Shown here piece by piece: positions 31,327-41,539 of a DNA stretch of 64,000 nt. Position numbers and translations under genes: made by a program. The notes under the pieces were generated by a model. The model saw only the letters and a program-made list of their open reading frames with translations. It had not been told where the DNA came from and did not search any database. This DNA is from Hermatobates lingyangjiaoensis. Lineage: Eukaryota > Arthropoda > Insecta > Hemiptera > Hermatobatidae. Position 1 is the stretch's first letter. Every line of letters starts with the position of its first letter. The DNA lies in assembly GCA_026182355.1 (NCBI GenBank), contig JAPFBL010000233.1:1364001-1428000 (forward strand), read 5' to 3'.

Positions 31327-31340
31327 ATATTATTATATAT
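31290..31340. repeat. (TA)n array
   Basis: A TA-rich run with a few TAT interruptions between a PLE micro-fragment and a family E repeat. Confidence 0.85.
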
Positions 31341-31489
31341 AACGGCAAGTAACTTGCCGTTGCGTCTACAACGTGCTTGGTCTCCCTTTCTCTTTTCTCC
31401 TGAAGATGGATTACCCAAAAATTTGAGTCTGTAAGTGTGTTTTCTTACTCTGTGTGTTACTCTTCTTGAATTTTGAACTCGTATAATAA

Positions 31490-31491
<2 letters not shown>
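31341..31491 (+). repeat. PLE terminal repeat, family E (copy 2)
   Basis: AACTTGCCGTTGCGTCTACA to GAACTCGTATAAT closely matches 1905-2040. The ribozyme-like core is at 31397-31427, with the stem II end changed (TTACCC). Confidence 0.75.
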
Positions 31492-31536
<45 letters not shown>

Positions 31537-31545
31537 ATATATATA
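31492..31545. repeat. (TA)n array
   Basis: A TA run of about 54 bp between family E and family D repeats. Confidence 0.85.
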
Positions 31546-31547
31546 GT

Positions 31548-31662
31548 TCACACAGGAAAGAGAAAAACAAATAAAGACACATACAAAAGACTCACAACGA
31601 TATTTCGACAGTCGTCGTCATCGGGCAGAAGTAGTCCCTTTGAGTAGCTGAAGCTAACTCAT
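31548..31662 (-). repeat. PLE terminal repeat, family D
   Basis: Plus-strand text CAACGATATTTCGACAGTCG then TCGTCATCGGG is the family D core on the minus strand. AGTCCCTTTGAGTAGCTGAAG corresponds to the text at 28010-28025 in the other orientation. Confidence 0.7.
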
Positions 31663-31683
31663 ATATATATATATATATATATA

Positions 31684-31850
31684 TACTTTAACACATAGAA
31701 AAGAACACAGAAAGACACTACAGAACTCACTTCTTCCCGATGACGACGGATGTCGAAATATCGAAGTGAGTTCTGTAGTGTCTTTCTGTGTTCTTTTCTA
31801 TGTGTTAAAGTGTTTATTGTCCACACGGACCTTTCATTTTATTCGAAGTA
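31684..31850. repeat. family D inverted pair with ribozyme core in the loop
   Basis: 47-bp arms (31686-31732 and 31764-31810) flank the core CCGATGACGACGGATGTCGA. As RNA this would be one long hairpin whose apex is the hammerhead-like core, i.e. an extremely extended stem I. A TA run is on each side. Confidence 0.75.
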
Positions 31851-31964
31851 TATATATATATATATATATGTTATTAATACACATAATAATATCATTAATA
31901 TTAATGTTCTTAAGTTTATTAAGTAAGTATAAGTGTGTAGCAGGTATATATTACTCTTAATCTT

Positions 31965-33045
31965 ATGTTTACAATAAACAGTGAACATGCAGTTACTATT
32001 ATCTGGCAAGCTATGTAATCTTCGTCATTATAATAAGGGAAAGAAACACTAAGTAACCACACAAAACAAGCTTATTAGTATTTAAAACAAAAAAAATTTG
32101 TTGTTGCAACAAACGAGTATTATATATATAGATTTTGTATATTTTAGATATTTAAGGTTCGTTTCGAAAAAAGATATACACATTTTTGATGAATCCATCA
32201 TGCCAATATAATAGTTTTAGTTAATCCTAGATATTCAACACTCAACAGATAAAAATGATATTGTTGCATAAATCCGTCTTATTTCATAAATAAATGTATT
32301 CATCGGATCTGTTTTGTAAATAGTGTATTTTCAAGCATGACTTGTGTGTAACAATGCATATAACGTATACCGATGGAAATAGCTTCAAATCAATTAAAGC
32401 TATGAATTATAACGTATAATGTTAACAAATTATCTGAGTACTTTTGATTGTTTTTAATGTCGTTAACTTTCTTATTTAATAAATAAGAGCAAGAGAAATT
32501 AGGCAAAAGTCTTAATTAAGTGAAATCACTGAAGGAGTTATATTTTAGTTACGACTGGACATGAAAAGAGCATAATCCATTCTTCTTTTTAATTATTTCA
32601 AAATTAATTATTTTTTTACTTAATAGCATCCTTTTATTTAAAAAAAAAAAAAGAAGAAGAAAATAATTTCGTTAAAGTCTCAAAAAATAAATTTGAATAA
32701 AAGATTTGTTTCTTACGTCAAGCTGTACATTAAAAATGAATCCATTTCATTTATTTTACTGGCTTAGCGTCTACTATATTTATAATTAAATCTTTTTTTA
32801 GAACATTGCCCGACATATAAACATTGCTATTATTCCATTAAACAGAAAATTAAGAAATCCTTCTAAAGTTAAATATGATGTTTAATTTTTAATTTCAATT
32901 AAGAAAATGATATATTTAAATATATTTCCTATTATTTGAGTAGTAGTTTTGATAATTATTTTTTTTTAAATAAAATAAGACAATATAGATAAAAAAATAA
33001 ACTTTATTTTTGTTTTGTTTCAAAACAACCACATTTATAGCATCT
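31965..33045. other. AT-rich, no gene seen
   Basis: Nothing recognised. Confidence 0.45.
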
Positions 33046-33049
33046 TCTT

Positions 33050-33300
33050 TTAGAAGGGATTGTACGAAGGGTGGGGCCTTCCCTATTACCCCTTAATTGA
33101 TCTCTGGAGAGGGATGATTAAGGGGTGCCTTTTAGACATGGTGTTAGGGGTGGACCCTATGACCTGGGTCATACAGGGCAGGCCCTCCTGCATCCAACTG
33201 AGTTGGATGTCATTACACAGCTTGAGTCAGCATATCCGTGTAAAACTTTGCCGCGTCGAAGGTTTACATGCTTCCTAGTTTACTGTTGTACTAAGGCAGC
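33050..33300 (+). other. isolated GC-richer patch, unidentified
   Basis: About 250 bp with much higher GC than its surroundings (GGGTGGGGCCTTCCC, GGGGTGGACCCTATGACC, CAACTGAGTTGGATG). Two overlapping frames of about 70 codons are open, but neither has a recognisable motif. It could be a decayed transposon or a transferred piece. It contains the hairpin TCCAACTGAGTTGGA. Confidence 0.3.
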
Positions 33301-33564
33301 AAAATATGTTTTAGTTATTCAGTATTTATTACAGTAACATGACACCAAATCTACTGGATTGATTTTATAACGGGTCCCTAAAATTGTACTTCAATCACTT
33401 TCATTATAGTAAGGATTTTGCTGTAATAAAATAATCATTAGAAAATAAGCTGTTTGTTTTCCAACGCTCACACTTATAAGGCTTTCACCTTTTAGTGCTG
33501 TCAAAAAAAATTTTTTTTTGTTACAACAAACGATTAGGATATATATATATATATATATATATAA

Positions 33565-33678
33565 AGGCTGAGTCGTTATCAGCCTTTGGAGCGATTCACT
33601 TCTTTTCCTGAAGACGAGGACATCGAAATATAGTAGTGAGTTCAGTGGTTTCCTTTCTATGTGTTCTTTTTTAAATTC

Positions 33679-33683
<5 letters not shown>
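33565..33683 (+). repeat. PLE terminal repeat, family D
   Basis: CTTTTCCTGAAGACGAGGAC then ATCGAAATATAGTAGTGAGT: the core CTGAAGA is intact, with extra C, GA/TC stem II and GAAA. TA runs lie on both sides (33540-33563 and 33684-33716). Confidence 0.7.
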
Positions 33684-33717
<34 letters not shown>

Positions 33718-33719
<2 letters not shown>

Positions 33720-33965
33720 CTCAAAAACGAAGAAAAGCAACACACAGAGAAAGAGACACACTTACAAACTCAAATTTTCGGGACAAACCCGGGTTGCCTG
33801 CCGCTGTGTTTCCGGCGTGCTTGGTCGCCCATTCTCTTTTCTCCTGAAGACGGATCATCCAAAAATTTGAGTTTGTAAGTGCATCACTTTCTCTGTGTGT
33901 TGCTTTTCTTCGTTTTTGAGCTCATTTGCGTCCAGTTTGGATCGTTTGTTCGAATTTTGAGGTAT
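33718..33965. repeat. family E inverted pair
   Basis: The left arm 33718-33782 (CAGCTCAAAAACGAAGAAAA) mirrors the right arm about 33860-33925. The middle holds the normal family E head (GTTGCCTGCCGCTGTGTTTC) and a ribozyme-like core at 33841-33871. The tail ends with GCGTCCAGTTTGGATCG and a TA run. Confidence 0.8.
33841..33871 (+). ncRNA. hammerhead-like motif (family E, best stem II)
   Basis: CTC, CTGAAGA, extra C, GGA-TCA-TCC stem II, AAA (G12 replaced by A), AATT palindrome, T, GAG pairing with CTC. Confidence 0.5.
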
Positions 33966-34084
33966 ATATATATATAGATTTTGTATAGATTAGATATTTA
34001 TTATTTGGCACCAATTTTAGTAATGGGTGAACCAAATTACCTGTTGATTTTAGATTTTACTTAACTCAAATGTATTTATAATAG

Positions 34085-34155
34085 GAATCTTTAACGAGTA
34101 AATCACACTGTACAGGCTCGGGACCGACGGTTTAACGTCATCTCCGGGGGACGAT
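34085..34155. mobile_element. SINE tail fragment
   Basis: AGGAATCTTTAACGAGTAAA, ACAGGCTCGGGACCGACGG and TTTAACGTCATCTCCGGGGG match the tail end of the SINE at 61455-61860 and the GGACGTTAA block of 14197-14345. No tRNA head is seen here. Confidence 0.7.
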
Positions 34156-34159
34156 TAAA

Positions 34160-36749
34160 ACAACAGTTATAATATACTCAATATAATAATTTTATAATTA
34201 CTACTATAAAATAATTATTGTTCTTCCTTTGTGTAACCTTTAAAACTATCTTTAAATAACAGTGTATTAAACAAAATTAAATCATTTCGATAAGCACTGA
34301 AAATTGTTTAGCAAGTTTAAAAATATTGAATTCTATTGTATTTATTTTCATAGACTAAAGAAAATGATGATAGATCAAAGGAATTTCAATATTTTTAATA
34401 AGCTTAATGATTTTTTAATTTATGTTTCTTAAAAAAATCAGAAACTCTATGGAAGAATTTAATAAAATACATGAAAATTGGGTGGCTGGTATGACCAATA
34501 TAAGTCGGACTTCTATAATAATATTAGTATTTAATTTCATCTTCAATATTGATTATTAGTTTTGCTGCAAATCTTCATCGATTTTTCTGTTTATGAAATT
34601 ATAAATTAATGTCTCTAACACCTATTCCTCCCGTTTAAAATGCAAACGGAAAATTTTAGTTTGAGCTATGATGTTATTTTTAAAACTGATATGAAAATAT
34701 CAGTATCAGTAAAAAGAAACACTTGGTTTGACTATCAGTAGCTTTAGACATTTGTTTTTGGTGTTAGTTTTTGTTTATTAAAATTTTACATCTAATGATG
34801 TAATATCATCAATTTTATTCCAGCAGTTTAATACAGGTACAAAACTCTAATTCAATTTTTTTCAGCAATTTAAACAATCTTGAATACCTACAAGAGAAGT
34901 ATTGTACAGTTATCTAAGTGTTCATATAAGATAACCAAATTTAACAATTTTTTTGTATACAAAAGTACCAGGTCATTGCTCCCGTAGTCATTCGTACAAT
35001 GGTACCAGCAGTGAAAGGCACTCAGCACTACTTGTTTAACCTAAGCCGAGCTAATGAAACAATTTTTGGCGATCAGAGTAGCTTAGGTGATAACATTTCT
35101 CAATAGAGATCGATAAAACCCAGTGTTAGTATATCTGTTACATGTTTCAATAGCTCCATCGCCTGACTAATAAATATGCACAACGTAAATATTCCATTTA
35201 AACATAGATTTTGTTAAACCCACTGTTTTAGTCACAGAATGAGCAAGTTATTATAAATAATTGCTCATGCACAATTTGCATGTATTTTATTAAATTCTTC
35301 CATTGAGTTTATGATTTTCAAGAAACATAAATTAAGAACTCATTAAGCTTATTAAAAATATTGCTTTGATCTATCATCATTTTCTTCAGTCTATGAAAAG
35401 AAATACTGAAATAACTGTGATAAAACAATTGATATTCAAAAGGTTACAAGGAAAACGCTAGTCTCCCTTCGAAGAAGAATAACAAACTTCCGATTGGTGA
35501 TTCTTGGAAGGCCTCAAACCTTTCACCATCATTTCACAACATAAACTCACTTCCTCAGAACTGAAATATTTCACAAGCCATATTCTCAGTGGTTTATCAT
35601 TCAAAAGAAGTTAGCCATCCTATCACTTGTCGAAATCAAATTATCAAATTAGGTCTCCTGCCCATCAAGCCTTCTGTTAAATTCCTGGCTACACAAACTA
35701 ACTACTACTTTCATGTTTGTGAATGCGGTGTTTCCTGGCATATGACTATAAGTTTTTGCCAAGATCCAAGCACTAATTGTCAAACTAAGGTACTATTGGC
35801 CTTGTATGGAGGGGGGTTTTTTAAGTTGTAAGTTGCCGGCTCTAATGAAAGCCACGTACTTTGGGCATGTTTCCTATGAATTAACCTCTATCAGCATGAC
35901 GAATGTTATATCAGATCCAGACCACTTATGTAGATTGTAGTATATATATATACTGTGTGCTGTAATAATGTTTCAATAGCTGTTGAAATTTTTATTAGTC
36001 GTATGATAAAAACTTTTATTCCTTTGTCATTCGTCATAATGATAAGGAAGCAATTATCACAGGGCAACCTAAAATGATTAGTATAATCAATAGAAAAGCC
36101 AAAGCCTTTGTTGTTGTTGCGTTCTGTCTTTCACCAAATGTAATTTCCTTCCCAAATCCTCAGTGAGCTTTTGTTAATAAGCAAAAAGCAGAGGAGTTTT
36201 AAATATTAAGATGGAATTCCAGATAATCTACGAAGCAACATTGTCTGAAAGAAATATGAATATTTAAAAATATTTCATACTGTGATTTCACCACTCAATT
36301 AGTTATAAATTAAGAGTAAAAATTTGTATTCAATTCTAGCTTCTAAAGGACGAAACCCTCCGGCAAAAATACCCTAAATCACTTACTTACTAAAGTTTTT
36401 CATTGACTAGTAACTGTATGATCAAATTGTTTCAAATTAAACCTGAAGCTACTAGATACCTAGTAGTATACTAGATACTAGATACCTGAACTTACAATAG
36501 CCAGACAGGACTCTATGGACAATTAGCTACTAAGTATACACTAACAGTAACACAGCTGATTCAGCAAAGTGTCATGCATTTATAAACTCCACGTCATTCT
36601 ATGAAAAATAAACTCCACGTCATTCTATGAAAAGCTTCTTTGGTTATTGTTTAAATTCATACTCATATATAAAATATGTTGTTTCATATTAACTTTATGA
36701 TCTCTAAAATAACTAGAAGAATGAAAAATTAATTCACTAGTTAAAATAA
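34160..36749. other. AT-rich, no gene seen
   Basis: An 80-codon frame at 35589-35831 (HVCECGVSWHMTISFCQDPS) lies in a less AT-rich patch, 35450-35880. I cannot assign it. A small duplication, AAACTCCACGTCATTCTATG, occurs at about 36583 and 36609. Confidence 0.4.
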
Positions 36750-36935
36750 TGGAAACTCCACTAAAACTCAGAAATGGAAACACCACTAAAACACAGAAAT
36801 GGAAACACCACTAAAACTCAGAAATGGCAACACCACTAAAACACAGAAATGGAAACACCACTAAAACTCAGAAATGGCAACACCACTAAAACTCAGAAAT
36901 GGAAACACCACTAAAACTCAGAAATGGAAACTCAG
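36750..36935. repeat. 25-bp minisatellite, seven units
   Basis: The unit TGGAAACACCACTAAAACTC+AGAAA is repeated seven times with A/C and C/T variants in alternating higher-order pairs, plus a partial eighth. Confidence 0.95.
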
Positions 36936-37324
36936 TTTTTTAATTAAAAAAATATATATTTTTGATAAGTCATATAAAAATGAAATTAAACTCACTAATA
37001 TTTTGTACTTATGCTCACGTCACTTTTTTATGTTTGAATATTCTTAACACATTATAACTAGAAAGGGAAATAAAAATTTTCTATTACTCATCATTTTATT
37101 GCCAATCTGATGCAAATATGCCAAAAAATCAATATCAAATTAGAGTTTACAAAAAAACATGGTTGTATAATTTTATATGTAAAAAATATTAAGTTCCAAA
37201 TTATAATAGTATCAAATGTCCATTGCACTGAAGTTTTGATAAGTTTAGTTTATACAAGCTTTCAAAAGCGATGTATTGATTTCATTTAAAATATCTGTGA
37301 CTTTTTCAAAAGAGATAATTAAAC

Positions 37325-37590
37325 AGAAGGGCTGTTAGCAAAAGGAGTATTTCAAACAGGGGTAAAGAAAAGAAGAAAAGGAAACAAAGGTCTGAAAAAG
37401 TCAGGACAAGCAAAGGTGTTTAGAAAGAACTAATTTTAGCAAAATTTGTCTGCTAGCTGTCAAGCCTGGTAGACAAAGCTATTAATCTCATTAACACTGA
37501 GTCTAACTTGAACAAACTTTAATGAATATTTATTTATAGCATTCGATTTATTAAGTTTAATTAAAGAAAGCACGATAATATTTCATAAAT
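37325..37590 (-). repeat. ancient relative of the family A PLE 3' region
   Basis: AACAAAGGTCTG.., GTCTGCTAGCTGTCAAGCCT, AACTTGAACAAACTTTAATG and TTTATTAAGTTTAATTAAAG follow the same order as 17470-17650 (CTAGCTGTCAACCC, AAGTTTGAAGAGACCG, ATTAAATTTAATTAGAG). It is diverged, so an older PLE copy. Confidence 0.6.
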
Positions 37591-37822
37591 TGTTTATATA
37601 TCAAAGAATAGAAATACTTTGATGTTTGAAATGAATAAAGTAGTGTTTTATTTTTTGCATACAAATAGTATAATCATGATGTAAATTAGACAGACGCTAA
37701 AATAATCAATATGAAATGTTAAGTAATGTTATCAACCCTACTTTACCTAAATTTAGTATATAAAATGCCAGGAACATTAGTAATAGTATATTCAAGTTGG
37801 AAAAATTATAGCTGAATTAAAT

Positions 37823-38137
37823 CATTAGTTGTGCAATCCGTAATTGTGTGGTATTTACTCATTCTGAGGTAAAATGGATAAACCAACAAAAGTCTCCACA
37901 CAAATGAAGTTTTATTCAACGCGTTTCGAACACTTTGTGTTCATCATCATTAATATTCATCATCATCGTTAATACCCTAAATAACTTGAAAGTTCACTGG
38001 ATGAAGAGTGAAATAAAAAGATTATATAAAATTCAAAATGCCCTGTAAATTCGAACACAATGTGTTCGAAACGCGTTGAATAAAACTTCATTTGTGTGGA
38101 GACTTTTGTTGGTTTATCCATTTTACCTCAGAATATA
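37823..38137. repeat. family B inverted pair (copy 1)
   Basis: The left arm 37823-37955 contains the minus-strand ribozyme-like motif (37914-37951: CTGATGA, T, GAACAC/GTGTTC, GAA, ACGCGT, T). The right arm 38052-38137 repeats GTGTTCGAAACGCGTTGAAT through CATTTTACCTCAGAAT but lacks the CTGATGA box. The roughly 95-bp middle is unrelated. Confidence 0.8.
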
Positions 38138-38309
38138 GCTGAATTATTTTGTATTCATTTTCACTCCATTTTTTTCTACTGAATGATTCTAATATAATAT
38201 AAATTGATTTATTTTTTAAATTGCTTTATTATATTACAACTACCCTTAAAGGTAATAAGTAATACTGATCCGTAATGCATAAAAGAATTAAAAGAGTGGA
38301 GAAACCACC

Positions 38310-39010
38310 CATTGGTAGTACTCCATATATATAGTTTGTTTAGATCACTTGCAGCTATTCTTGAAAGTTGTCATTTCTTGACGAGTAGGTCTCTGGGCCA
38401 ACATATTTTCAAACTTCTAATTGGGTGGGTAAGAATCTGGTGGGATGATAATTACTAAATATAAGGGTTTAGACTGGTGGGTGAAGATTCATGGAATTTG
38501 CGGTATCGGGATTGGATTTCTTGGTGAATAAAAGGGATTATCAGATCATTATGAATGGTGTGTTTGAAACATAAAAGGGAGCTAATACAATTTTACGAAG
38601 GATTATGGATTCGTCTGTTTGGATTTTTTGGATGTTTAAACGCTTGGTTGATCCCCAGATTTCGAGTCCGTAAGTTCAGATCGGTTTAAGTATTGCATTG
38701 TATATCAGTCTTTTGTTCTGTAGAGGCAAATTTGATCTATTGTCGAGAAATCTGGATATCGTCTTATTAGGTAATGTCGCTTCAGTCATGTCTGTAGATT
38801 CCATGTTAATCGCTTGTCAATGTACATCCCCAGATATCGCACTACGTTAGCAACTGGGAGGAGAGAATTTTTAATATAGACAGGACAATTTTGTTTACGT
38901 AGCGTGAAGGTAATACGAATGGATTTCTCAGTGTTTAATTTAATTTTTTTCTTTTGGCACCAAGATTCCAAACTGAGTAGATGTTGTTAGCGGGACTGAG
39001 AGGAACGAAT
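38310..39010 (-). pseudogene. Jockey-type RT, C-terminal relic
   Basis: Minus strand: LESWCQKKKIKLNTEKSIRI, TFTLRKQNCPVYIKNSLLPV and VRYLGMYIDKRLTWNLQT (38971-38786). In other frames it continues with LIYNAILKPIWTYGLEIWGS (38710-38650), ILRKIVLAPFYVSN and IQSRYRKFHE. This is the segment after the RT palm of Jockey ORF2 ('KTxVxxFT..YLGxxLDxxLTW', 'LKPIWTYGIQLWG'). Similar to 59715-60334 but a separate copy. Confidence 0.85.
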
Positions 39011-39019
39011 AGGGTCTGA

Positions 39020-39765
39020 GTCACTGATAATATTGCTGTGTTATTTAGAAATAGAAGAAGAAAAAAAATGCACCCAATAAAAATCAAAATTACATTGATT
39101 ATGGTAATAAATATCTGGTGTGATGCTGAATTATACTAATTCAAAATATTATTATAAACACTTCCATGATAATGTTTTGGGGACATATTGTTGGCTATAA
39201 ATATATTGCAGTTATAAAAGTTGAACTTTTATTGGGCTATTAGATCATAAATCATTTTCCTCTTTATTCAATATAATGCTTCCTTTATTTACATATATAT
39301 TTTCTTTCTCTTATATTTATAGAAGAAAAAAAAAACTTAAAGTGAAATAAACTGGTATCGGCTCGATAAGTTTCCCAAGAGAAAGGAGACTTGTGTCATA
39401 AAAGATGTGAAGAGAATGGCTTGGTCGACCATTATTGTAATGTAACTATGTGCTGTTGGGCTAACATGGAATCCGCATTAATATCCCTCCCAGGGGGTGA
39501 CTCCGGCACAACGTAATGTCCTTCATAATGGATCAAACAGTTTCCTATACAAATCTTCAAACCTTCTGCTCGAATTGACATTCCATTCTTAATGTAAACC
39601 AAACTACTTATTTATATATATCAACCAAAAATACAAACAAATTGTATATTCATAATTTATATAAATTGTCTAAAACATGTTTTTGTTTATTTAGTAAATA
39701 TGTAGTAATAGCAATTCAATTCCAGATAGCATTATGAAGTTCAGAGATATTTGTAATCAGATAAG
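39020..39765. other. no gene seen
   Basis: AT-rich apart from a moderately GC patch at 39350-39560 with no readable motif. Confidence 0.4.
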
Positions 39766-39824
39766 TATTATTCTGAGGTAAAATTGATAAACCAACAAAA
39801 GTCTCCACACAAATGAAGTTTTTT

Positions 39825-39864
39825 ATTCAACGCGTTTCGAACACTTTGTGTTCATCATCAGGAA
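39825..39864 (-). ncRNA. hammerhead-ribozyme-like motif (family B)
   Basis: TTC stem I, CTGATGA, extra T, GAACAC-AAA-GTGTTC stem II (6 bp), GAA, ACGCGT palindrome, T, GAA closing stem I. The strongest stem II of all families here. Confidence 0.6.
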
Positions 39865-39915
39865 AACACCAAGGAAGTGGTTTGACCAACCCATCAGCAC
39901 CACTTCCTTGGTGTT

Positions 39916-39955
39916 TTCCTGATGATGAACACAAAGTGTTCGAAAAGCGTTGAAT
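39916..39955 (+). ncRNA. hammerhead-like motif (family B, right arm)
   Basis: As 39825-39864 but the stem III palindrome is mutated from ACGCGT to AAGCGT, which weakens self-pairing. Confidence 0.5.
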
Positions 39956-40199
39956 AAAAAACTTGATTTGTGTGGAGACTTTTGTTGGTTTATCCATTTT
40001 ACCTTAGAATGAGTAAATACCACACAATTACGGATTGCACAACTAATGAGATAAGTATTAGTAATACTTACTATATGTCGATTCACTTGTATTATATAAA
40101 TAGTAATACTTGTTAACTGAAAATATTTTCAACCAATTTGTATATATTCGTCAGAAGAACAGTAAAAAGAAGTGTCATTTATACAAAGGCCTAATCCTC

Positions 40200-40430
40200 A
40201 ATAATGATTACATAGAATGTGTGGACAGAGAGATATGGAGAGGTATGGAAACTATACAACACAATATATATAGCAGTTAAGTGTCATCCCTCTGTCAATT
40301 CGCTTCTTCTCCTTAAGACGACTACCATAACGGTTAAACTATTGAAAAGTAAGTCCTTTATTATGTTTCTTTCTATGTGCCACAGTTTAAGTGTTAACAG
40401 CCATTTTGGATCGCATTTCATTTATCATAT
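40200..40430 (+). repeat. mixed D/F-type PLE repeat, degenerate
   Basis: CTCCTTAAGACGACTACCAT resembles the D core with changes. GTTTCTTTCTATGTGCCACA and CATTTTGGATCGCATTTCA are the F/C type end. A TA run follows at 40431-40440. Confidence 0.5.
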
Positions 40431-40439
40431 ATATATATA

Positions 40440-40602
40440 TAGTTCAATGTACATAAAGAAACATAGAGAAATTAAAAACACACACTTACAGTCTCTAATT
40501 TTTGGTTGAACCGTCTTCAGGAGAGATAAGAGAGGGAAACCAAGCGCACTGGTACAGAGAACTGTATTTGCCATTTCAGATCGTATTTTCATCGAAAAAG
40601 TG
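40440..40602 (-). repeat. PLE terminal repeat, family C
   Basis: From AGTTCAATGTACATAAAGAA through the core (minus strand, 40492-40524: TCTC stem I, CTGAAGA, C, GGTTC..AACC, AAA, AATT, A, GAGA) to GGAAACCAAGCGCACTGG and the end ATCGAAAAAG. Confidence 0.75.
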
Positions 40603-40617
40603 TATATATATATATTA

Positions 40618-40765
40618 TGCAGAAAAAATTATAATTAGACACGTGATGCAATCAATGTCCAAAACCAAAAGGAAACAGAAAAACAAAAGAAATAAAAGCT
40701 CGAAGGTCTTTCAATTTATTTCATCAGAGAGCAAACAACGTAAGAAAAAAGAAGGTAACAGAGAA
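40618..40765 (-). repeat. PLE terminal repeat, family I
   Basis: AGCTCGAAGGTCTTTCAATT then TCATCAGAGAGCAAAC match the family I core on the minus strand, with GCTC/GAGC as a possible stem I. Confidence 0.6.
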
Positions 40766-40796
40766 GTCGACTTGTTGTTTTGGACTTATATATATA

Positions 40797-40870
40797 TTCT
40801 GTAGAATGCAGAATCTCCTCTACTATTTAACAGTACATGCTTAGATGAAGACCTGCTGCCAGTTTATATA
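40797..40870 (+). pseudogene. PLE N-terminal micro-fragment
   Basis: Reads LFNSTCLDEDLLPVYI before a TA-rich stretch. It aligns with the fragments at 30100 and 31213. Confidence 0.5.
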
Positions 40871-41039
40871 TATTATAATGTTTGCTGTCTGTCCAATTTG
40901 AAATAAAAATCAAGAAACGTATAGATCTTATATAACTTATATAACTTTTTTTCGAGGGAACTAAATATGGTATTTTGATTTTGATCAGGGTCCTTTTTTT
41001 TATGGTCTACCACTCATAAGCAAAACGCCGTGGCATAAA

Positions 41040-41264
41040 TCTAGCGCCCGGGCAACGCCAGTTAAGTAAGCCACTCGTAGTATATGTACTACGTTATGGT
41101 ATATGTATATGTATACTACAGTATGTTAGCTCGTATGTTATATGTGGTAGTAGGCCCACTCAAAGCCTACTACTAGCCAATCAGAAACTGATTACCTAAA
41201 CCCACAAATCATATCGCTAATAGCTGATTGTTAACTGCCATAAATATTGTCCAGTATCGCGAAG
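41040..41264 (+). promoter_or_regulatory. possible promoter: CCAAT box and TATA-like element
   Basis: A GC-richer patch (GCGCCCGGGCAACGCC, 41043-41058) is followed by AGCCAATCAG near 41175 and CATAAATATT near 41240, ahead of an ATG at 41265. The spacing is reasonable for a Pol II promoter, but each element is common by chance in AT-rich DNA. Inference only. Confidence 0.25.
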
Positions 41265-41426
41265 ATGATTGACGAACTGTCGAAATATGCCGATGTTAGA
41301 AGAATGGGAGACCAAGGAAAAATTAGAGATGTGTTATACACTATCAACGTTGGCGAAAGAAGATTATTTCGCTTCCTTGAGAAGTGTATAAGGAAAATAG
41401 AAAAAATGGCTTACTTGGATGTATGA
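41265..41426 (+). CDS. possible short ORF or first exon, unidentified
   Basis: 53 codons: MIDELSKYADVRRMGDQGKI, RDVLYTINVGERRLFRFLEK and CIRKIEKMAYLDV, stop TGA. The residue mix is protein-like (charged, amphipathic) and unlike the Ile/Lys/Tyr-rich chance frames nearby. No family is recognised. It could be exon 1 of a host gene or a piece of a transposon. The PLE repeat at 41440-41535 begins just after it. Confidence 0.35.
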   Translation: MIDELSKYADVRRMGDQGKIRDVLYTINVGERRLFRFLEKCIRKIEKMAYLDV

Positions 41427-41439
41427 AGGTGTACTACAA

Positions 41440-41535
41440 TAATTATTGAAATTGCATTCTGTAGGTTTTCGTCAGTATTTGAATAAACTTTATTATGTCG
41501 ACATATATTTACGACTTCTTCAGGGCTAGAACATA
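41440..41535 (-). repeat. PLE-type terminal repeat, another lineage
   Basis: Minus strand: CCCTGAAGAAGTCGTAAATA, TATGTCGACATAATAAAGTT and CAAATACTGACGAAAACC. CTGAAGA with extra A and a GTCG/CGAC stem II is the same plan. GAAA has become CATAA, so it is decayed. Confidence 0.5.
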
Positions 41536-41539
41536 TTTT

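Larger units (their letters stand above)
39773..40050. repeat. family B inverted pair (copy 2)
   Basis: Arms 39773-39879 and 39901-40013 are close reverse complements around a 21-bp spacer. The right end continues with AATACCACACAATTACGGAT, the block also seen at 37830-37860 and 51690-51720. Confidence 0.88.

Noticed and set aside
35589..35831. 80-codon ORF with several Cys and His
   Set aside because: Spacing fits no zinc-finger family I know, and there is no splice or promoter context; left as unassigned DNA.
36750..36935. CRISPR-like array
   Set aside because: Units are directly adjacent 25-mers without unique spacers, in a eukaryotic genome; it is a minisatellite.
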